Both the position numbers and the translations under genes were made by a program. From Peromyscus leucopus (lineage: Eukaryota > Chordata > Mammalia > Rodentia > Cricetidae): DNA of 64,000 nt. Every line of letters starts with the position of its first letter. Positions within the stretch are counted from its first letter, which is position 1. Below, piece by piece: positions 43,560 to 56,199 of the stretch. The notes below the pieces were generated by a model. That model saw nothing but the letters and a program-made list of their open reading frames with translations, made no database searches and had not been told where the DNA came from. The stretch spans positions 81,679,735-81,743,734 of the forward strand of contig NC_051066.1 of NCBI RefSeq assembly GCF_004664715.2, written 5' to 3'.

Positions 43560-44645
43560 TGTGAACATGTGCGGAGATTGTTTTTGATTTGATTTACCTT
43601 TCATGGTAAACAAAGCCCCGAGATATGTTAGAGACAGTCTTTGCATGAATTTTTCATGTTTATTGTGTTCTTAATTCTGTTACATACATATTTGAGGAAT
43701 TGATAATTAACTTTCTAAGCAAGGATATAATATTTCAATATGTTCTCAGTCTAAATATACATAATATGATTTAATGTAGTAAAAATTCCTAGAAAATTAT
43801 GAACTTTTTAATGGTTATCTTTTCTATGAAAAACATAGTATCTTAGATATGCAAATTCCTGTACTTAAGTTCCATCATGATAAAAAGCCAGACAACATCG
43901 TGTTTCTGTAAGATGCAGAGAAAGATTCAGCAGAAAGACATGCTGCCCCCACCGTCTCCGTCACCACCATCACCAGCAGCAGCAGCATGCACTCTTTTTC
44001 TAAGGCCTTTATTTCTCTTGTTTAATAGTGCGGAGAAGTCTCAGTGATAAAGAACCATTCCTTCACAGCTTACATGACTGTTAAAAGTAGGACAATATTT
44101 ACTGTTAAATAACCACAGCAAATAAAAACTTGAATGAACACTAGCAATAAAGAAAAACTATCCCTGGCATTTGCTGTCCATGGGATCACTGGATCAAGGG
44201 CCATTTGACTCAGTCAGAAAAACTTCTGATCCATATCAAAAGCCTGTGACTGTATATACACATATATATGTATATGCACATATATATTTACTGCCACAGC
44301 ATTTGATATAGATTAAATACAAGTAATAAGGACTTCTTTTTAAGAAACAATGGCCCAGAAGAAAGGGGTTAGGGAAGGAGCCTAATGGCTCTTAAGATTC
44401 AACAAATCTTGAAGACTGTTTCAATAACTTACTAGCATCATGAGCAGGGAAGTCATACATTGTACTTGCAATTTGTTTTTTAAAAAATACAATAACTATG
44501 GAAATTATAGAAACAAATGTCATCTGAGGGGACTCTTAACACCTTTCCCCCAGTTACAGTCTTTGTAGCTATTGAACAGGCTTGATAGAGCTGAGGAATC
44601 CAGGAACTGGAAATGTCTTCCTATTGGAGATTCCCTGGAGCTGTT
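43557..44645. other. AT-rich intergenic DNA
   Basis: No recognised element or gene. A CACCACCATCACC(AGC)4 word lies at about 43960-43987, inverted relative to the GGT/GCT tract at 44.6 kb. Confidence 0.45.
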
Positions 44646-44914
44646 GCTGCTGCTGCGCTGCTGACTGCTGCTGCTGGTGGTGGTGGTGGTGGTGGTAGTG
44701 GAGGTGGAGGTGGTGGAGGTGGAGGTGGAGGTGGAGGTGGAGGTGGAGGTGGAGGTGGAGGTGGAGGTGGTGGAGGTGGAGGTGGTGGTGGTGGTGGAGG
44801 TGGAGGTGGAGGAGGTAGAGGTGGTGGTGGTGGAGGTGAAGGTGGAGGAGGTGGTGGTGGAGGTGGAGGTGGTGATGGAGCTGGTGGTGGTGGTGCTGCT
44901 GCTGCTGCTGGTGC

Positions 44915-44945
<31 letters not shown>

Positions 44946-44964
44946 GCTGGTGGTGGCGGCGGCA
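44646..44964. repeat. GGT/GGA/GCT trinucleotide tract, about 320 bp
   Basis: Starts (GCT)n, continues as mixed GGT and GGA triplets and ends with GCT/GGC triplets. Every strand-frame is open: poly-Gly, poly-Val/Glu, poly-Pro and poly-His/Leu. No promoter, splice or homology signal supports a gene. The G-strand fits G-quadruplex motifs throughout. Confidence 0.93.
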
Positions 44965-46700
44965 ACAGCACTGAAGGCAGCGAAAATGACTTTCTACCAA
45001 ATCTTTCTCTGCACACCTCAGAAACACCACAGAGGCTCAGCATGGATAGTGTGTTTCTCCTCTAGTTGCTTTTTAGTCTGGTGGGGCCTAAGTACAGGAG
45101 CTTGCATGTCTAGCACCAAGTCAAAACTTGACTAGGAAGGAGTTAGGAGAATTTGACCCCTACAATATTTACATAGTTTATCCATCACAGTGATTAAAGA
45201 GTGACCAGATTACTTAAATGGCAGGTCAAGAATAAAAAGGTCCTTGCTCTCAGCATAGTAAGCATGGACGTCCTTTCTCCTTCCATAACCTAGCCTCTTA
45301 TATTGCTTCTGATGCTTGTGGGTAGGAGGAAGGGCTATGGTGTGAGGCTTGGGCTGAAGGCTGGAGAGTACTAAGCCTATATTCTCTCATTGTGCTACAT
45401 ATCTAGTCCTGCACTATTAACTAATATACTGTAAAAGTGACTAAGGTTCAGTAACAAAGAACACAAACCCAGCCCCCATCTCAGTACAAAACAGCCAGTA
45501 AGTATCACACTGTAAGAACACGAGAGATAAGCTATATAAGGGTACACTCATTTAGAGAACTGTAATAGTCCTTTTTAAGCCTTCTTGATTGATACTATAT
45601 TGTTACTGTTAAACTCCCTGTTGCTGACCTTAGTCAGGGTCAGATTCTATTATTCGAAAAACTAAGAGATCCCAATATAACAAAAACCTACTTTATTAAT
45701 TCCTTAACAATTAAATGCCACTTCAGTGATGCTATATTTAATTAATATTACCATCAAGAGGTTGGTACTTATTCATTCATTAATTTCTAGGCACACCTGC
45801 CCAGCTCAGAAGAAGGTTAACCTTCCATGGTAAACAACTATAACAGCTTATCAAGCTTCACTCCACTGTTGCAAAATAGACCTGAGTATAAGAAAAGAGC
45901 TGAGGCAGAGAGAGGTTACTTGGTCAGTCACAGATGGGATGGGGAGTGCAGTGCTCCTGGAAACATACCCCGAAGTTTTCATTCCCTGGGCCAGACTGGA
46001 GCTATTAAATCACATAGAAATGCCAGGAAAGATAAGCTACATGAACCAGTGATTGCTAAGCTAAACACTCGGGTGAGTTCAAAGGGCCCTTAGGGCCTGC
46101 TGTTTATTTGGAAAAACTGGGGGTGCGGGTGGGGAGAGAATGACAGAAATAGAATCCTAGCTACACATGAGTCAATGCTGGTATCTTAACCAGTCACGTC
46201 TGAAGAATTTACATATTAAGGGTGCATAAGTTCATATATGTGTGTGTGCAGCACACATATGTTTTTTTTAATCATCCTTCAGTCTTTAGAAAAGCTTCAT
46301 CATATATATGTACACATTATCTTTTTAAAAGGCTTCAGTCTATACATGTACACATTTTAAGTAAAATTTATTTCCTAAACCATATTGTCAGCAAATCATT
46401 GCAATACCCCACATAAAAGGAATTTTGACACAAAAACTACATGAAAGCCGTAACATAAGTTGGAAAAAAATAGCAAATGTTACAATGCATTGAGTGTAAC
46501 ATTGCTTTATCAAAAATGAAAACATTGAATAATGGAGTGAGAATGTAGGTTTGTCATTCTAGGAGTACTCATTCCCTTTTATGGAACTTATTAGTTGATT
46601 TCTCTAAGAGGCTAGAAGGTTCCAAAAGATATTTTTAATGTAATTGAGTGATTATCTTCCACAATCTTTCACTAATGAAGCCCTGAGAAATTAAAAAGAT
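44965..46700. other. Repeat-poor intergenic DNA
   Basis: About 1.7 kb with no recognised SINE, LINE or gene. Confidence 0.4.
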
Positions 46701-46789
46701 AGAAAGGAAGGAAGGAAGAAAAAAAAAAAAAGAAGAAAAAAAAAAAAAAAGAAGGAAGGAAGGAAGGAAGGAAGGAAGGAAGGAAGGAA
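46701..46789. repeat. (GGAA)n / A-rich purine tract
   Basis: GGAA units, two long A runs, then ten or so GGAA units. Confidence 0.92.
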
Positions 46790-48794
46790 ACTAGGAAAAT
46801 TTTTGCCAGTGATTCCAGCCACTGATATTTTATAGGATTGAATTTTGACCTTGTAGTGTTTAAATACAAAATTTCACGTATTTTTAATCTCTCTGTAGGT
46901 CTGGTTTCTTATACCCTTTTCAACTTGGTTCTCTCACAGAAGCCATTCTCCTTGATGACAGACATGCCCCTGGCTGTTCTTCACGGCCACCGGCTGTGTT
47001 GTGAGAACTCGTTGGCCTTGCTTTTCTTCACGTCTGTCAAAGGGCACTGAGTGTAGAGGGTTGAGAACACAGCCTGGGTCACGGTGCCTCAGAGACTCTC
47101 CCCAGCATCTCAATAAAACTGAGAGAGATCCAGTTTCCACAAAGCGTTTCAGTAACAGGAGATGTGCTTCATCTATACGATGTTATATTAAATAACACCT
47201 TTAAAAGATCCAGCTAAATAGAGAAATCTTACAAAGAATTAGACCCCACCCTGGTTTTTACTATCCATTGTAAATAAAAGCACCACGAACACCCAAGCAC
47301 AAAAGACACACATATTCTTTTCAGTATCTCAAATGTTCTAAAACCTTTGACTTGAAACCCTCTGGTGGCCAAACCCCTTGTGGCCTAAGCATTTTAAGCC
47401 ATTGTACAGAAAATTCTGTGTGTCAAGATTCTCGCAGGAATTAGTCTCCCACTCCCTGCACCAGCAAAGAGATAATTAACAATGAAGATCATCAAATCAC
47501 TTTTCCATGGACGAATTTAGGAGCTGTCTGTTCACCCCTTGCTCTTTTTGTGTGGTTTGTTTGCTTTTATTTACACATTTCTGCACGATTCAAATATATT
47601 CACTTTTTGCCACAGCAAAATTTTTTTTTAATGTTATGCTACCCTATGATCGCCCTCTGAAGATGATGCATGTTCACCTCTTTGTACAGTGCTGCTGAAC
47701 TGAGCAGCGCACATAACTCCATCTATCATCTGTGTCCCCTCTGCTGTAGGTATCACACTGGCATGAAAATCAGAGCCCCAGCTCCAGTTTTTCCAGCTGT
47801 CCCTGCTGCCCTGTGATCTTTTGGTACACATTTTCTAGCCTGTTTAAAAAGGCAAGCTCCTACCCCCCTTCTTTGATTGTGTTCAGGCATTTTGCCAGTC
47901 CAAGACATGGATTACTACGAACAGAACCACAGACTTTTCAGGACGAGAGTCATTTATGTGCAGTTAACAGCATAAACCAGGCAAGAAAAAGGCAGCCAGT
48001 CCCCGCCTTTGTCCAGCATCTGGGTAGGTTTTGATTTTACTTAGAGTAAGAACAAAGCAACCACTGACGTTTCCCCCAAACTCAGACCTTACAGAGCGAC
48101 TTTTAATGACTTCATGAACCACTAGTCTTCAGACAACTGGAGCATTTTTTTTTCTTTACTTTTTTAGTTTCTTTCCATCTATGACATTTTATGATTATAT
48201 GTTATGGTACAGTTCTATTTTTGTTCTTCATGTCTTTTCTGAGTTCTTGAAGTTGAGAGGGCATTCTTTCCCCAATCATTTGGCTATCATCAAACGTGTT
48301 TTATGGTTTAGGGATAATGTGCAGAGAAGCTTTAAGCTCTGTGCCAATCCCAAACATGGCATTCCCTATTGAATGAGCCAATTCCATCTCCTGAGTCTGA
48401 ATAATTTAGAGGAGACGTGATGTCACTGTCTACTTAGAGATAAATGGAAAGGAGCCTGGGTGTAGAATTTTGGAGTGGTCTTTGTAATAATAGTAATTAA
48501 AAGGAACATTACCTCATATATTTAAACTTTTTCTGCAAACCATGTGCTTTTCTCATTTTTTACTCAGTTTTACTCACAGAGGGTTCATATTTCTGTTTCA
48601 TTATTTTTGAAGCACTGTTTAATGACACCAGTTTAACACTTTCTCACAGTTCATTGCTTCAGTTTTCATCAAATTATAGTTCTTGTTACACTAGACACTT
48701 TCATCACCAATTTCCATATGCCTCAAAGCCATGCAAGGACCGGTTTGCCAACAGTGGATTCAGATACCAGATCACAAGAGCGGCAGAACAGTTT
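46790..48794. other. Repeat-poor intergenic DNA
   Basis: Two kb without a recognised interspersed repeat. No gene. Candidate region for conserved non-coding elements. Confidence 0.4.
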
Positions 48795-48950
48795 TTTCTT
48801 TAGCTTTTTCTTTTCCTTTTTTAGAAGTAGGTCTTAATTGTACAGTTTCATTGTGACGTTTCCATGCATTCATATAATGTACTTTGATCACATTCATCCC
48901 CTCTGTTACCTTTCCTCTGCTTTAATCCCTTAATCTTTTGCAAAACCAAA
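48795..48950 (-). mobile_element. Possible L1 3' fragment (reverse)
   Basis: CATTGTGACGTTTCCATGCA, TTCATATAATGTACTTTGAT and CACATTCATCCCCTCTGTTA resemble reversed rodent L1 3' UTR text. Confidence 0.45.
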
Positions 48951-49924
48951 AGTTTAGAGATCACAGACTTGGTGCCCCAGCATCAGATATTTGTTCAACT
49001 AGATTAGTCCGTGTCTTTGGTGAAGGTTTAAGTTTACTGCAGACTGGAATTCTGATACATAAATGTTATGATAAGTTAATCCTTGGCCATATATGCTTTT
49101 ATATTCTTCATACCATGCCTGTGGAAAACCAGCAGTTATGCGATTTACCAAACAAAATCTCTAGCTTCTAAAGGATCCTCAACTCCGACCTCTCCTGAGT
49201 TCTACAGCCTTCCCATGTTGTTGCCTTCACCAATGAAGTTCCTGTTTTCACACAGTGACACAGATGAGGGCTGATCGCAGCTCTAAGTTTGCAGGTGAGC
49301 GTGATATCAATAATTAGAGATACAGACTCATCAGTTAACAAACTGTACTTCTCTTGTTTCTGAGTCTGAATAGCACACACAATGATGAACCAATGATAAC
49401 TAGATAAATACTAAGTCTTTGTTTTTTTTTTTCATATATCACTTATGTATCAAGAACAAATATACAAATACACAAACAAATAAAAAGTCAGGGGATTGGT
49501 ATGATTTGTGCTAATCTGACAAATAAATGCAAATGTTTGGTCTTACAATATCAGTTCCAGAAACCTGATTATCAGAGGGCTACTGAACTCTGGAGAGGGA
49601 ATGTCATGAGGAAGTCTCTTTGGTTATCGTGTATGTAGTATTCCCAATGGAATATGACTCTAGGGTATGCTGATCTTAGACATGCAGTGTACTTATAGTG
49701 AAAGCTTAAGTCTGTAGCGACACAGAAAGATGCTTAATGACAGAGGAAAATATATACAGCGGGAAGAGAAGCCATGAAGTGATGGGACTGACTCACTGTT
49801 TTACTTAATATACTTCTGCATTGAGTTATATATAATATCTTCATACTGACTTTGTGTGGAAGATTTTCAAGTGGGTTATACAACTATAATTTCTGGGTGT
49901 ATCGGGCATTATCTGAACTTTTAA
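48951..49924. other. Intergenic, no gene seen
   Basis: No recognised element. Confidence 0.45.
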
Positions 49925-50105
49925 AAAGTATTAGTCCATTTAATCCCCATAATAACTCTATGAAGCACGGTCTTTCTACAAAATCAGAAATCAAGGCACA
50001 AAGGGCTTCTGCAACTTGCCCAAGCCACTGAGGCGGTGCTAGGCCTAGATGAGTTCAAACCCTGCTCTGTCCTCTGAATCCTAACTCTCCTCTAAGTTTG
50101 AAAAA
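49925..50105 (-). mobile_element. MIR SINE (reverse)
   Basis: CATTTAATCCCCATAATAAC, TCTATGAAGCACGG, AATCAAGGCACAAAGGGCTT, GCAACTTGCCCAAGCCACTG and GAGTTCAAACCCTG follow the reversed MIR in order. Confidence 0.8.
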
Positions 50106-50789
50106 CATGCTTGACTGGAAACCTATTTAACAAAATGTTCATAGTAGGTGTTTCTGAGTGATGGAATTAATTTTAATTTAGCCTTCTATTTTCTGTTCTT
50201 TCTCAGGATAAATGAGTACTTTCAAAAGGAAAAATAGTTTTTTTTTTCCTCTTAAGTCCTTTCTGTACTAAGTGCAGAATGTGAATTTTAATATAGTGCT
50301 GTGCTGTGACCTAAAACAAAATAAAACAAAAACTACTTTCTAGTAAATATTCCTTTAATTTGATGCAGCTGGTAAAGCCACATGCCCTAGGTCTTGGCTT
50401 TTCAGCCATTGTCTTAAGCAGAAATCTTACTGTGTTTATAGTTCATGGTGGGGGATCTAGAGAACAAAGGAGAAACAAATGGGAGGTTCAAAACACACAA
50501 ACTCCAAGAAAGGAGTAAAGTTGGGAAATATAGTTGTCTCTGCATTAGTCCTAAACGTCTATATTAATTTCTGTTCGTTTCTTCTTAGCAGTCTGGGCTG
50601 CTAAGGAGGAGCACAGTGACAGAGCTTGAAGCAAGAAACCCAGTGATGGATTATTATTCTTACAATAGATCTTTCTTCAAGACTAATAGGGTCCACATGG
50701 AACAAGAAAATCATATTGTTATTTGTAGCCACCCTGTCTATATTTCAGCCCCCCTGAAAGCATATCTGTTTCCTTGAACACTTCTTTAC
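50106..50789. other. Intergenic, no gene seen
   Basis: No recognised element. Confidence 0.45.
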
Positions 50790-50809
50790 TGAAATTTATT
50801 TTTATTTGT

Positions 50810-50851
<42 letters not shown>

Positions 50852-51030
50852 CATACATGTGCAGGTACTTGTACTTGTAGTGTCTAGTCCCAAACTGGGT
50901 ACAGGCTCCTCGGAAGTTGAAGTTATAAGTAGTGTGAGACACCTGATGTGGTTACTGAGAACTGAACTTGGGTCCTCTGAAAGAGCAGTATGTACTCCTA
51001 GCCTATGAACCATCTCTGAAGCTCTTTGAA
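50790..51030 (-). mobile_element. B3-type SINE (reverse)
   Basis: A T-rich start, (GT)n at about 50810-50848, TGGTTACTGAGAACTGAACT, GGTCCTCTGAAAGAGCAGTA and GAACCATCTCTGAAGCTCTT. Confidence 0.8.
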
Positions 51031-51589
51031 GATTTCAATTAAAGAAAAATTCAATTGTTACTAACCCCTTAGTACTAAATGTAAGCGAATTAGTTTTGAT
51101 GAAATCAACATGGAACTGATGCACCTATGGCAGTTTTAGAAGCAAAGCAGAACTGCATTCACCTCCCCAGTTTTATTTCCTGGGGAAAGAGAACAAGCTC
51201 ACAAGCCAGTCAAAACCGAATGTACAGCACAGAGTGGTTTAAGCTTTGTTCACCAACAGCATTTTATTCCACCGTTGCCTTTAGTGCTGGGGTTCTTCCT
51301 GAAATACAGCATTTCAAAAGGCACACGGAAGGTGGACGGAAGATGGCTAGAAGATACAGCAAGGCTGGCATGGGAATGGAATGAGGGGATTAAGGTTGAT
51401 GTCACTGGGTAGAGATCTGAGGCTGCAGCTTAATTATCAAGATTATGGTGAATATTATTATTATATCATTATCATCATTATTATTATTAAAATGTATTCA
51501 AATTTCTTGGATGCATTCTTGCTTTCTCATGTTTTATCTTCTCCACAATAATCCTTATGAAAGCTGGCATCACCTTCAAAACAATGGCT
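51031..51589. other. Intergenic, no gene seen
   Basis: No recognised element; a short ATT-rich patch lies at about 51453-51490. Confidence 0.45.
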
Positions 51590-51905
51590 GCAGAATCCCC
51601 CTGTTGGCCTCAGGATGCCCACTCTAGCTTCCTAAAATCCATTCTTCACACTGGGGAAAAGCGACCTTTATAGAACACTAATGTCACCATGTTACCGCTT
51701 TTTCTATTTAAGATCTTTAAACAGTTTCCAGTTGCCCTCAGGATAAAGTCAAACATCTTGAACAAGGCCTCTGCTATGACCTTCAGATGTCTTTAGCTTG
51801 GCCTTGCAGTTCTGACCAATTCTGTCAATTCCAAATCCTTCTCCCACTGCACAAAACATCACCCTCAGCACCTGGCCACCCTGGCTTCTCTTTTCTGTCA
51901 TCTTT
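51590..51905 (+). mobile_element. L2 LINE 3' fragment
   Basis: AAAATCCATTCTTCACACTG, AATGTCACCATGTTACCGCT, GTTGCCCTCAGGATAAAGTC, CAAGGCCTCTGCTATGACCT and CACCTGGCCACCCTGGCTTC follow the L2 3' region. Confidence 0.75.
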
Positions 51906-51956
51906 TTTTTTTTTTTTCTTGCATGGGGAGACTTCACTCAACCCCATGAGACTGTA

Positions 51957-52300
51957 GAGAGTTGGTCCTTGGTATCTACAGATTCTGCACACTCAGGCTC
52001 ACTCAACTGTAGATGTAAATATTCAAAAAGCAATTCCATCTACGCTAAAGATGTACACAGCTTTTCTTTTTGTCACTGTTCCCTAACATTATTAACAACT
52101 ATTTACATAGTGTTTGCATTGTTAGGTGTTATAAGTAACCTAGAGATGAATTAAATATGCTGTAGGAGGTGCATGTTATATAGATAGTACTATGCCATTT
52201 TATATAAAGGACTTGGGAATATTCAGACTATGGTATTTAAGAAGAAGAGAAGTCTTGGGAGGGGAGCAACTATTTGTGGATATTGAGGGACTACTGTATT
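51957..52300. mobile_element. MER2-like Tigger DNA transposon, non-autonomous
   Basis: AGTTGGTCCTTGGTATCTAC opens it and TATTGAGGGACTACTGTA closes it, as inverted ends. Internal AACAACTATTTACATAGTGT, GGTGTTATAAGTAACCTAGA and CATTTTATATAAAGGACTTG match the MER2/Tigger type. No transposase frame. Confidence 0.78.
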
Positions 52301-52369
52301 TTGTAATGTGAGGAAAATATCCCTGCTTTGGGCATGAGCATATCATCAGCATGGTTTAAAAACTGTGTC

Positions 52370-52595
52370 TGGGACTGGAGAGATGGCTCAGTGGTTATTA
52401 AGTACTGGCTGTTCTTGCAAAGGACCTGGGTTTGTTTCCCAGTGCCCACATGGCAGTTCACAACTGTCTGTAATTCCAGGGGGTCCGAGTCCCTCTTGCG
52501 TCTTCCTTGGTTACTCCATACCTGAGGTGCACAGACACACATGTAGACAAAACACCCATATGCATTCATTTCAAAATTAAATAAAAGAATTAAAA
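52370..52595 (+). mobile_element. B2/B3 SINE
   Basis: GGGACTGGAGAGATGGCTCA, AAAGGACCTGGGTTTGTTTC, ACATGGCAGTTCACAACTGT and an A/T-rich tail. Confidence 0.88.
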
Positions 52596-52647
52596 CTCTT
52601 AGAAAAAGAACTGTGCTGAGCTGAATATAAGGCTTCAGAAGTATTAG

Positions 52648-52860
52648 TTGGTGGACTAGCACAATGGCTTACTGGAGAAAGATGCTTGCCATCAAATCCA
52701 ACCACCTGAATTCAGTCCTCTGACCCACATGATCGAGGAGAGAACTGAATCCAGCCACTTGTCCTCTGACCACACATGTATGGTGTGGCATTACACACCC
52801 ACCCACATATACACACACAGACTAAATAAACAAATGTAAAAAACAATAAAAAAATATAAT
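52648..52860 (+). mobile_element. B3-like SINE
   Basis: GAGAAAGATGCTTGCCATCA, GTCCTCTGACCCACATGATC, GCCACTTGTCCTCTGACCAC and a CA/A-rich tail. Confidence 0.65.
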
Positions 52861-55469
52861 AGTTGAGTAGTTGAATCATTATGTTAATAATATAGTGGGC
52901 AAAAGTTTAGATTCTGCTGTTCTAAATTCAGTTTTAAAAGTTGTATCCATCCATTTACTTTTTTTTTCCAAGGAGGAAAATTATACTACCTTGTCAAATT
53001 GAATTATCTATCTTGAAAAAAAACCTCATAGATATTATTTTCCAGATTCCATGGTTTTTCCACAAAATAATTATTGTAGAAATATTTGTCTAGCTCATTA
53101 TATGTAATAAATAATAAATAAATATGCATAAATAAATAATGTAAATATATACTATATTATTATATAAGCATAAATATAATAAATATATCTGACATATATA
53201 ATAGTAAATACAATAGTTTGTCTGATACATGCTAGGCATCATTTACTAAAAATGGCAAGAATTCGTGTTTTGTAAATTTTTAAGATTTTCATATCTTCCT
53301 TGCTTGTTATTATTTCTGCTGCCAGAAAAGCTAAATCAAATTTACCTTTTCTAGCATACTCATTATGAAACTTATTTCATGAAGTAAAATTTCATCATTC
53401 TAGTATGTCTCCAGTCTTTTTCAATCATGTATATTTTTGTTAACCAAAAAGAAGTTTTAAGTAAAACGAACCCCCAAATTATTCTTGTGTTTATTTTGAA
53501 TGTGTCACAAAAAGACATATCCAAGGATCAGATTAATCATATGGTTTTCTTTTGAGAATATTTCTTGACAAACTATCTTTGTAAATATTTAGGCACAGTT
53601 TTGCTCAGGTTTCTTTTCACTTTGGTATCCAACTGTATTTAAAGAGAAAAGCCTTTAAATGGGCCGGACATAGCACAGTCTTCAGTTTCTCACTGAGAAA
53701 ATAATTTTGTAAAACAGTCTTATATTTCTAGAGACAGTAGCAAAACCCTTTAAACTGAACTATTTTAGCTACACTGAATGTTCGGACTCTCCCATCGCCG
53801 GCCTTATGACGTCACTTCCTTTCTTGCAGATCTGGCGTGGATTTTTCTTCTCGTGTGTTTGACTTACTCAGTGATGCGTTCTCTCCCCTGCGTGTTCATT
53901 TATTGACTCACATAGTCATTGAATAACTATTTCCACTTGTCTCTGTGCACTGTACATAAGCATGGAGGGTAGAAAGAAATATAAGGTGTAGTTTGTCACC
54001 TTTGGGCAGGCGTTACAATAAAAATGCCTGAAACAATTTTAAAAAGGGAGAACCATGGGCCTGAAAAAAGTGGGACTTTTAAAACATAGTTTATTGGTCG
54101 AGGGATGATTTTTATTGTATCTCAGTGGTAGTGCTACAAAGCTCTCTGATTTGTAGTGCTACCCATCCTAGACTTTGAGGGAAAATGGTTATTAAAAATG
54201 TAGACAGCTTACAGACAAAAAGAGAGAGAACATAGCTGTAGTTTTTTCATGACATTTATAGAATTCCATTGAAATTATCCAAAGAAATGTGATAGTTTTA
54301 ATGATTTTATTTCTTTAAAAGATACACAGGACAGCGTAGGTTTTATTGGCTCCTGTTCCGGGAGTCTTTCTTACAGGAGGCTGAGCACTAATTCCAACAA
54401 AGTATTGAACTTTTAAGGGAAGCATCATTTGCCTCTGAGCCTCCACCCTGAGTTTTTCTCATTTTCTTTCCTAAATGCATTCTGAAAAGATATTTTTCAG
54501 GGTTTTATAGTAAGCATCAGGAAATGGATGTGGTGGGCATCCGATCATTTTAAAGTAAGAGTTCAGGGTATGTACCTGTATTTGTGGATAATATCTCAAA
54601 ATGTAAGCTCAAACCCACATAACGAGAATTACTTGAAAAGTGACTTCCTCTTGTTCCTGATTTATTAAAATTCACTTACATTTCTCCAGCTTTTTTTTTG
54701 TTGTAGCAGCTCAAAGGAAATAAAAATTCTCAACCCACACAGAAGTTGGTCATTGCTGGAAAACTGATCTATAAACAGGACCCAGTAAAGTTGATTTCTT
54801 CTTATACTGAAAATTTCAGTTATTCCCCTCAGTTTCCCTCAAGCAGTAAAATGGTGGAACAAACTCCCATCAACTTTCTAAAGAATCACACACTTGATTT
54901 CTAATCACATTCACTATCCTGTAAAATACGCCAATAAAGCACAGCAGACTGTTATTTAGATTCCAAACCGTGTTCAAACTAGTTCAACTGACTGCAGTGG
55001 GGGGGGGGGGCCGGTGGTGCACAGTGTTATCAGTCCAAATAGTCTGAAAACTCAAACTATTTATGTGAGAGGAGTGTACTGCTAACTCTTCTGGAAACAA
55101 AAACCAATATCTTAAAACAACAACAAACAACCAAACAAAGCACCAAACCATGGTTCTAGTCAGTGTTCATGGTTGAGCTGAAAAACAGAAGAAAACAAAA
55201 TATGAAAGTGGCCCTTCACCTCATCTTTGGCATCCTTTCTTGTCAATGTCACTTACTGTGATTTGTGCTGGGCAAGGGAAGGCACTGTCCTTTCCTCTCA
55301 GCACATCAGACAAGCACGGACACTCTGGGCATGCTGTATAATAAAAGGACATCAGTAAGCCCATTTCCCCTCATTTCTGCCTCAGCGTAAGAGATGGGTT
55401 ACTTAAAATTCAAGTGTCAGGAAAGTCCATTGTAATAGGGAAATATTTTCAAGCGAATTCCGTTTGATC

Positions 55470-55500
<31 letters not shown>

Positions 55501-56199
55501 GGGGCTCCTTCCAACCTCTCTCCCTTCTCCAGACCCTGGAAACCAATTAGTCTCAGCGCAGAGGCCACAGACCAGGTTGAAATGGCTCCTTTTTAATTTT
55601 AGGGGATATAATTTCAGCCAGGACGTCTAGTCAGTTGCCACAGAGTGTACTAAGTACACGTTTCTCTCTCGTGCACTCACACTGGCGTTGCCTTCGGAGA
55701 ATGCAGATTTTGGGAGTCTGACTCTTAGAAAGGAATTAGATCTGGTCGCCTTCCAAATCCTTTAGCTCTGACAGTGGCATAACATCACAAGGCCAACTCA
55801 TCTTTCATACAACCGCGCCAACCAAGTTTTCTAAAAAGCTCTCTGTCCTAGCTTTTCAGAGGCTTCTCCCATTCTTACCCCGACCCTCTTTTGCATACAA
55901 TTCCTAGTGTTCCACCTCCACGCCCACCCCACCCCCCTCCCGGTTTCCAAAGTAGCAGAGAAAATTGGAGTAACTTTGATTTTAAACTGGTTTTTGAAGT
56001 GCATGTCTTTGGGAGAGGGAAAAATGTGATTCAAAGGGGGATGGGGGAGGGGGGGCAAAAAATGGAAACAATTAAAGCCTTTGCCCCACTTCACCTTCTT
56101 ATCCCGAACCTGTGTTAATTCTTGAAGGTCAAAAAACCTTGTCTTTGGATTGGCCTTTTCTTTCTCAGGAACAACATTGTAGAGCCAAAGAGAGGTGTG
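52861..56199. other. Repeat-poor DNA upstream of the MPPED2 promoter
   Basis: More than 3 kb with no recognised SINE or LINE. It contains an AT-rich patch at about 53095-53220, a CRE/ETS composite at 53807, a G11 run at 55000-55010, a palindrome at 55645-55659 and a T24 run ending near 55494. Low repeat density next to a promoter often goes with regulatory constraint. Confidence 0.45.
53807..53820 (+). promoter_or_regulatory. CRE (TGACGTCA) with adjoining ETS-type site
   Basis: A perfect palindromic CRE at 53807-53814 is overlapped by ACTTCCT (ETS core on the minus strand). TTTCTTGCAG, an acceptor-like string, follows at 53821. Motif calls only; occupancy is unknown. Confidence 0.4.

Noticed and set aside
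44569..45135. Long open frames on both strands across the GGT tract
   Set aside because: They are a by-product of a stop-free trinucleotide repeat. No splice, promoter or homology support.
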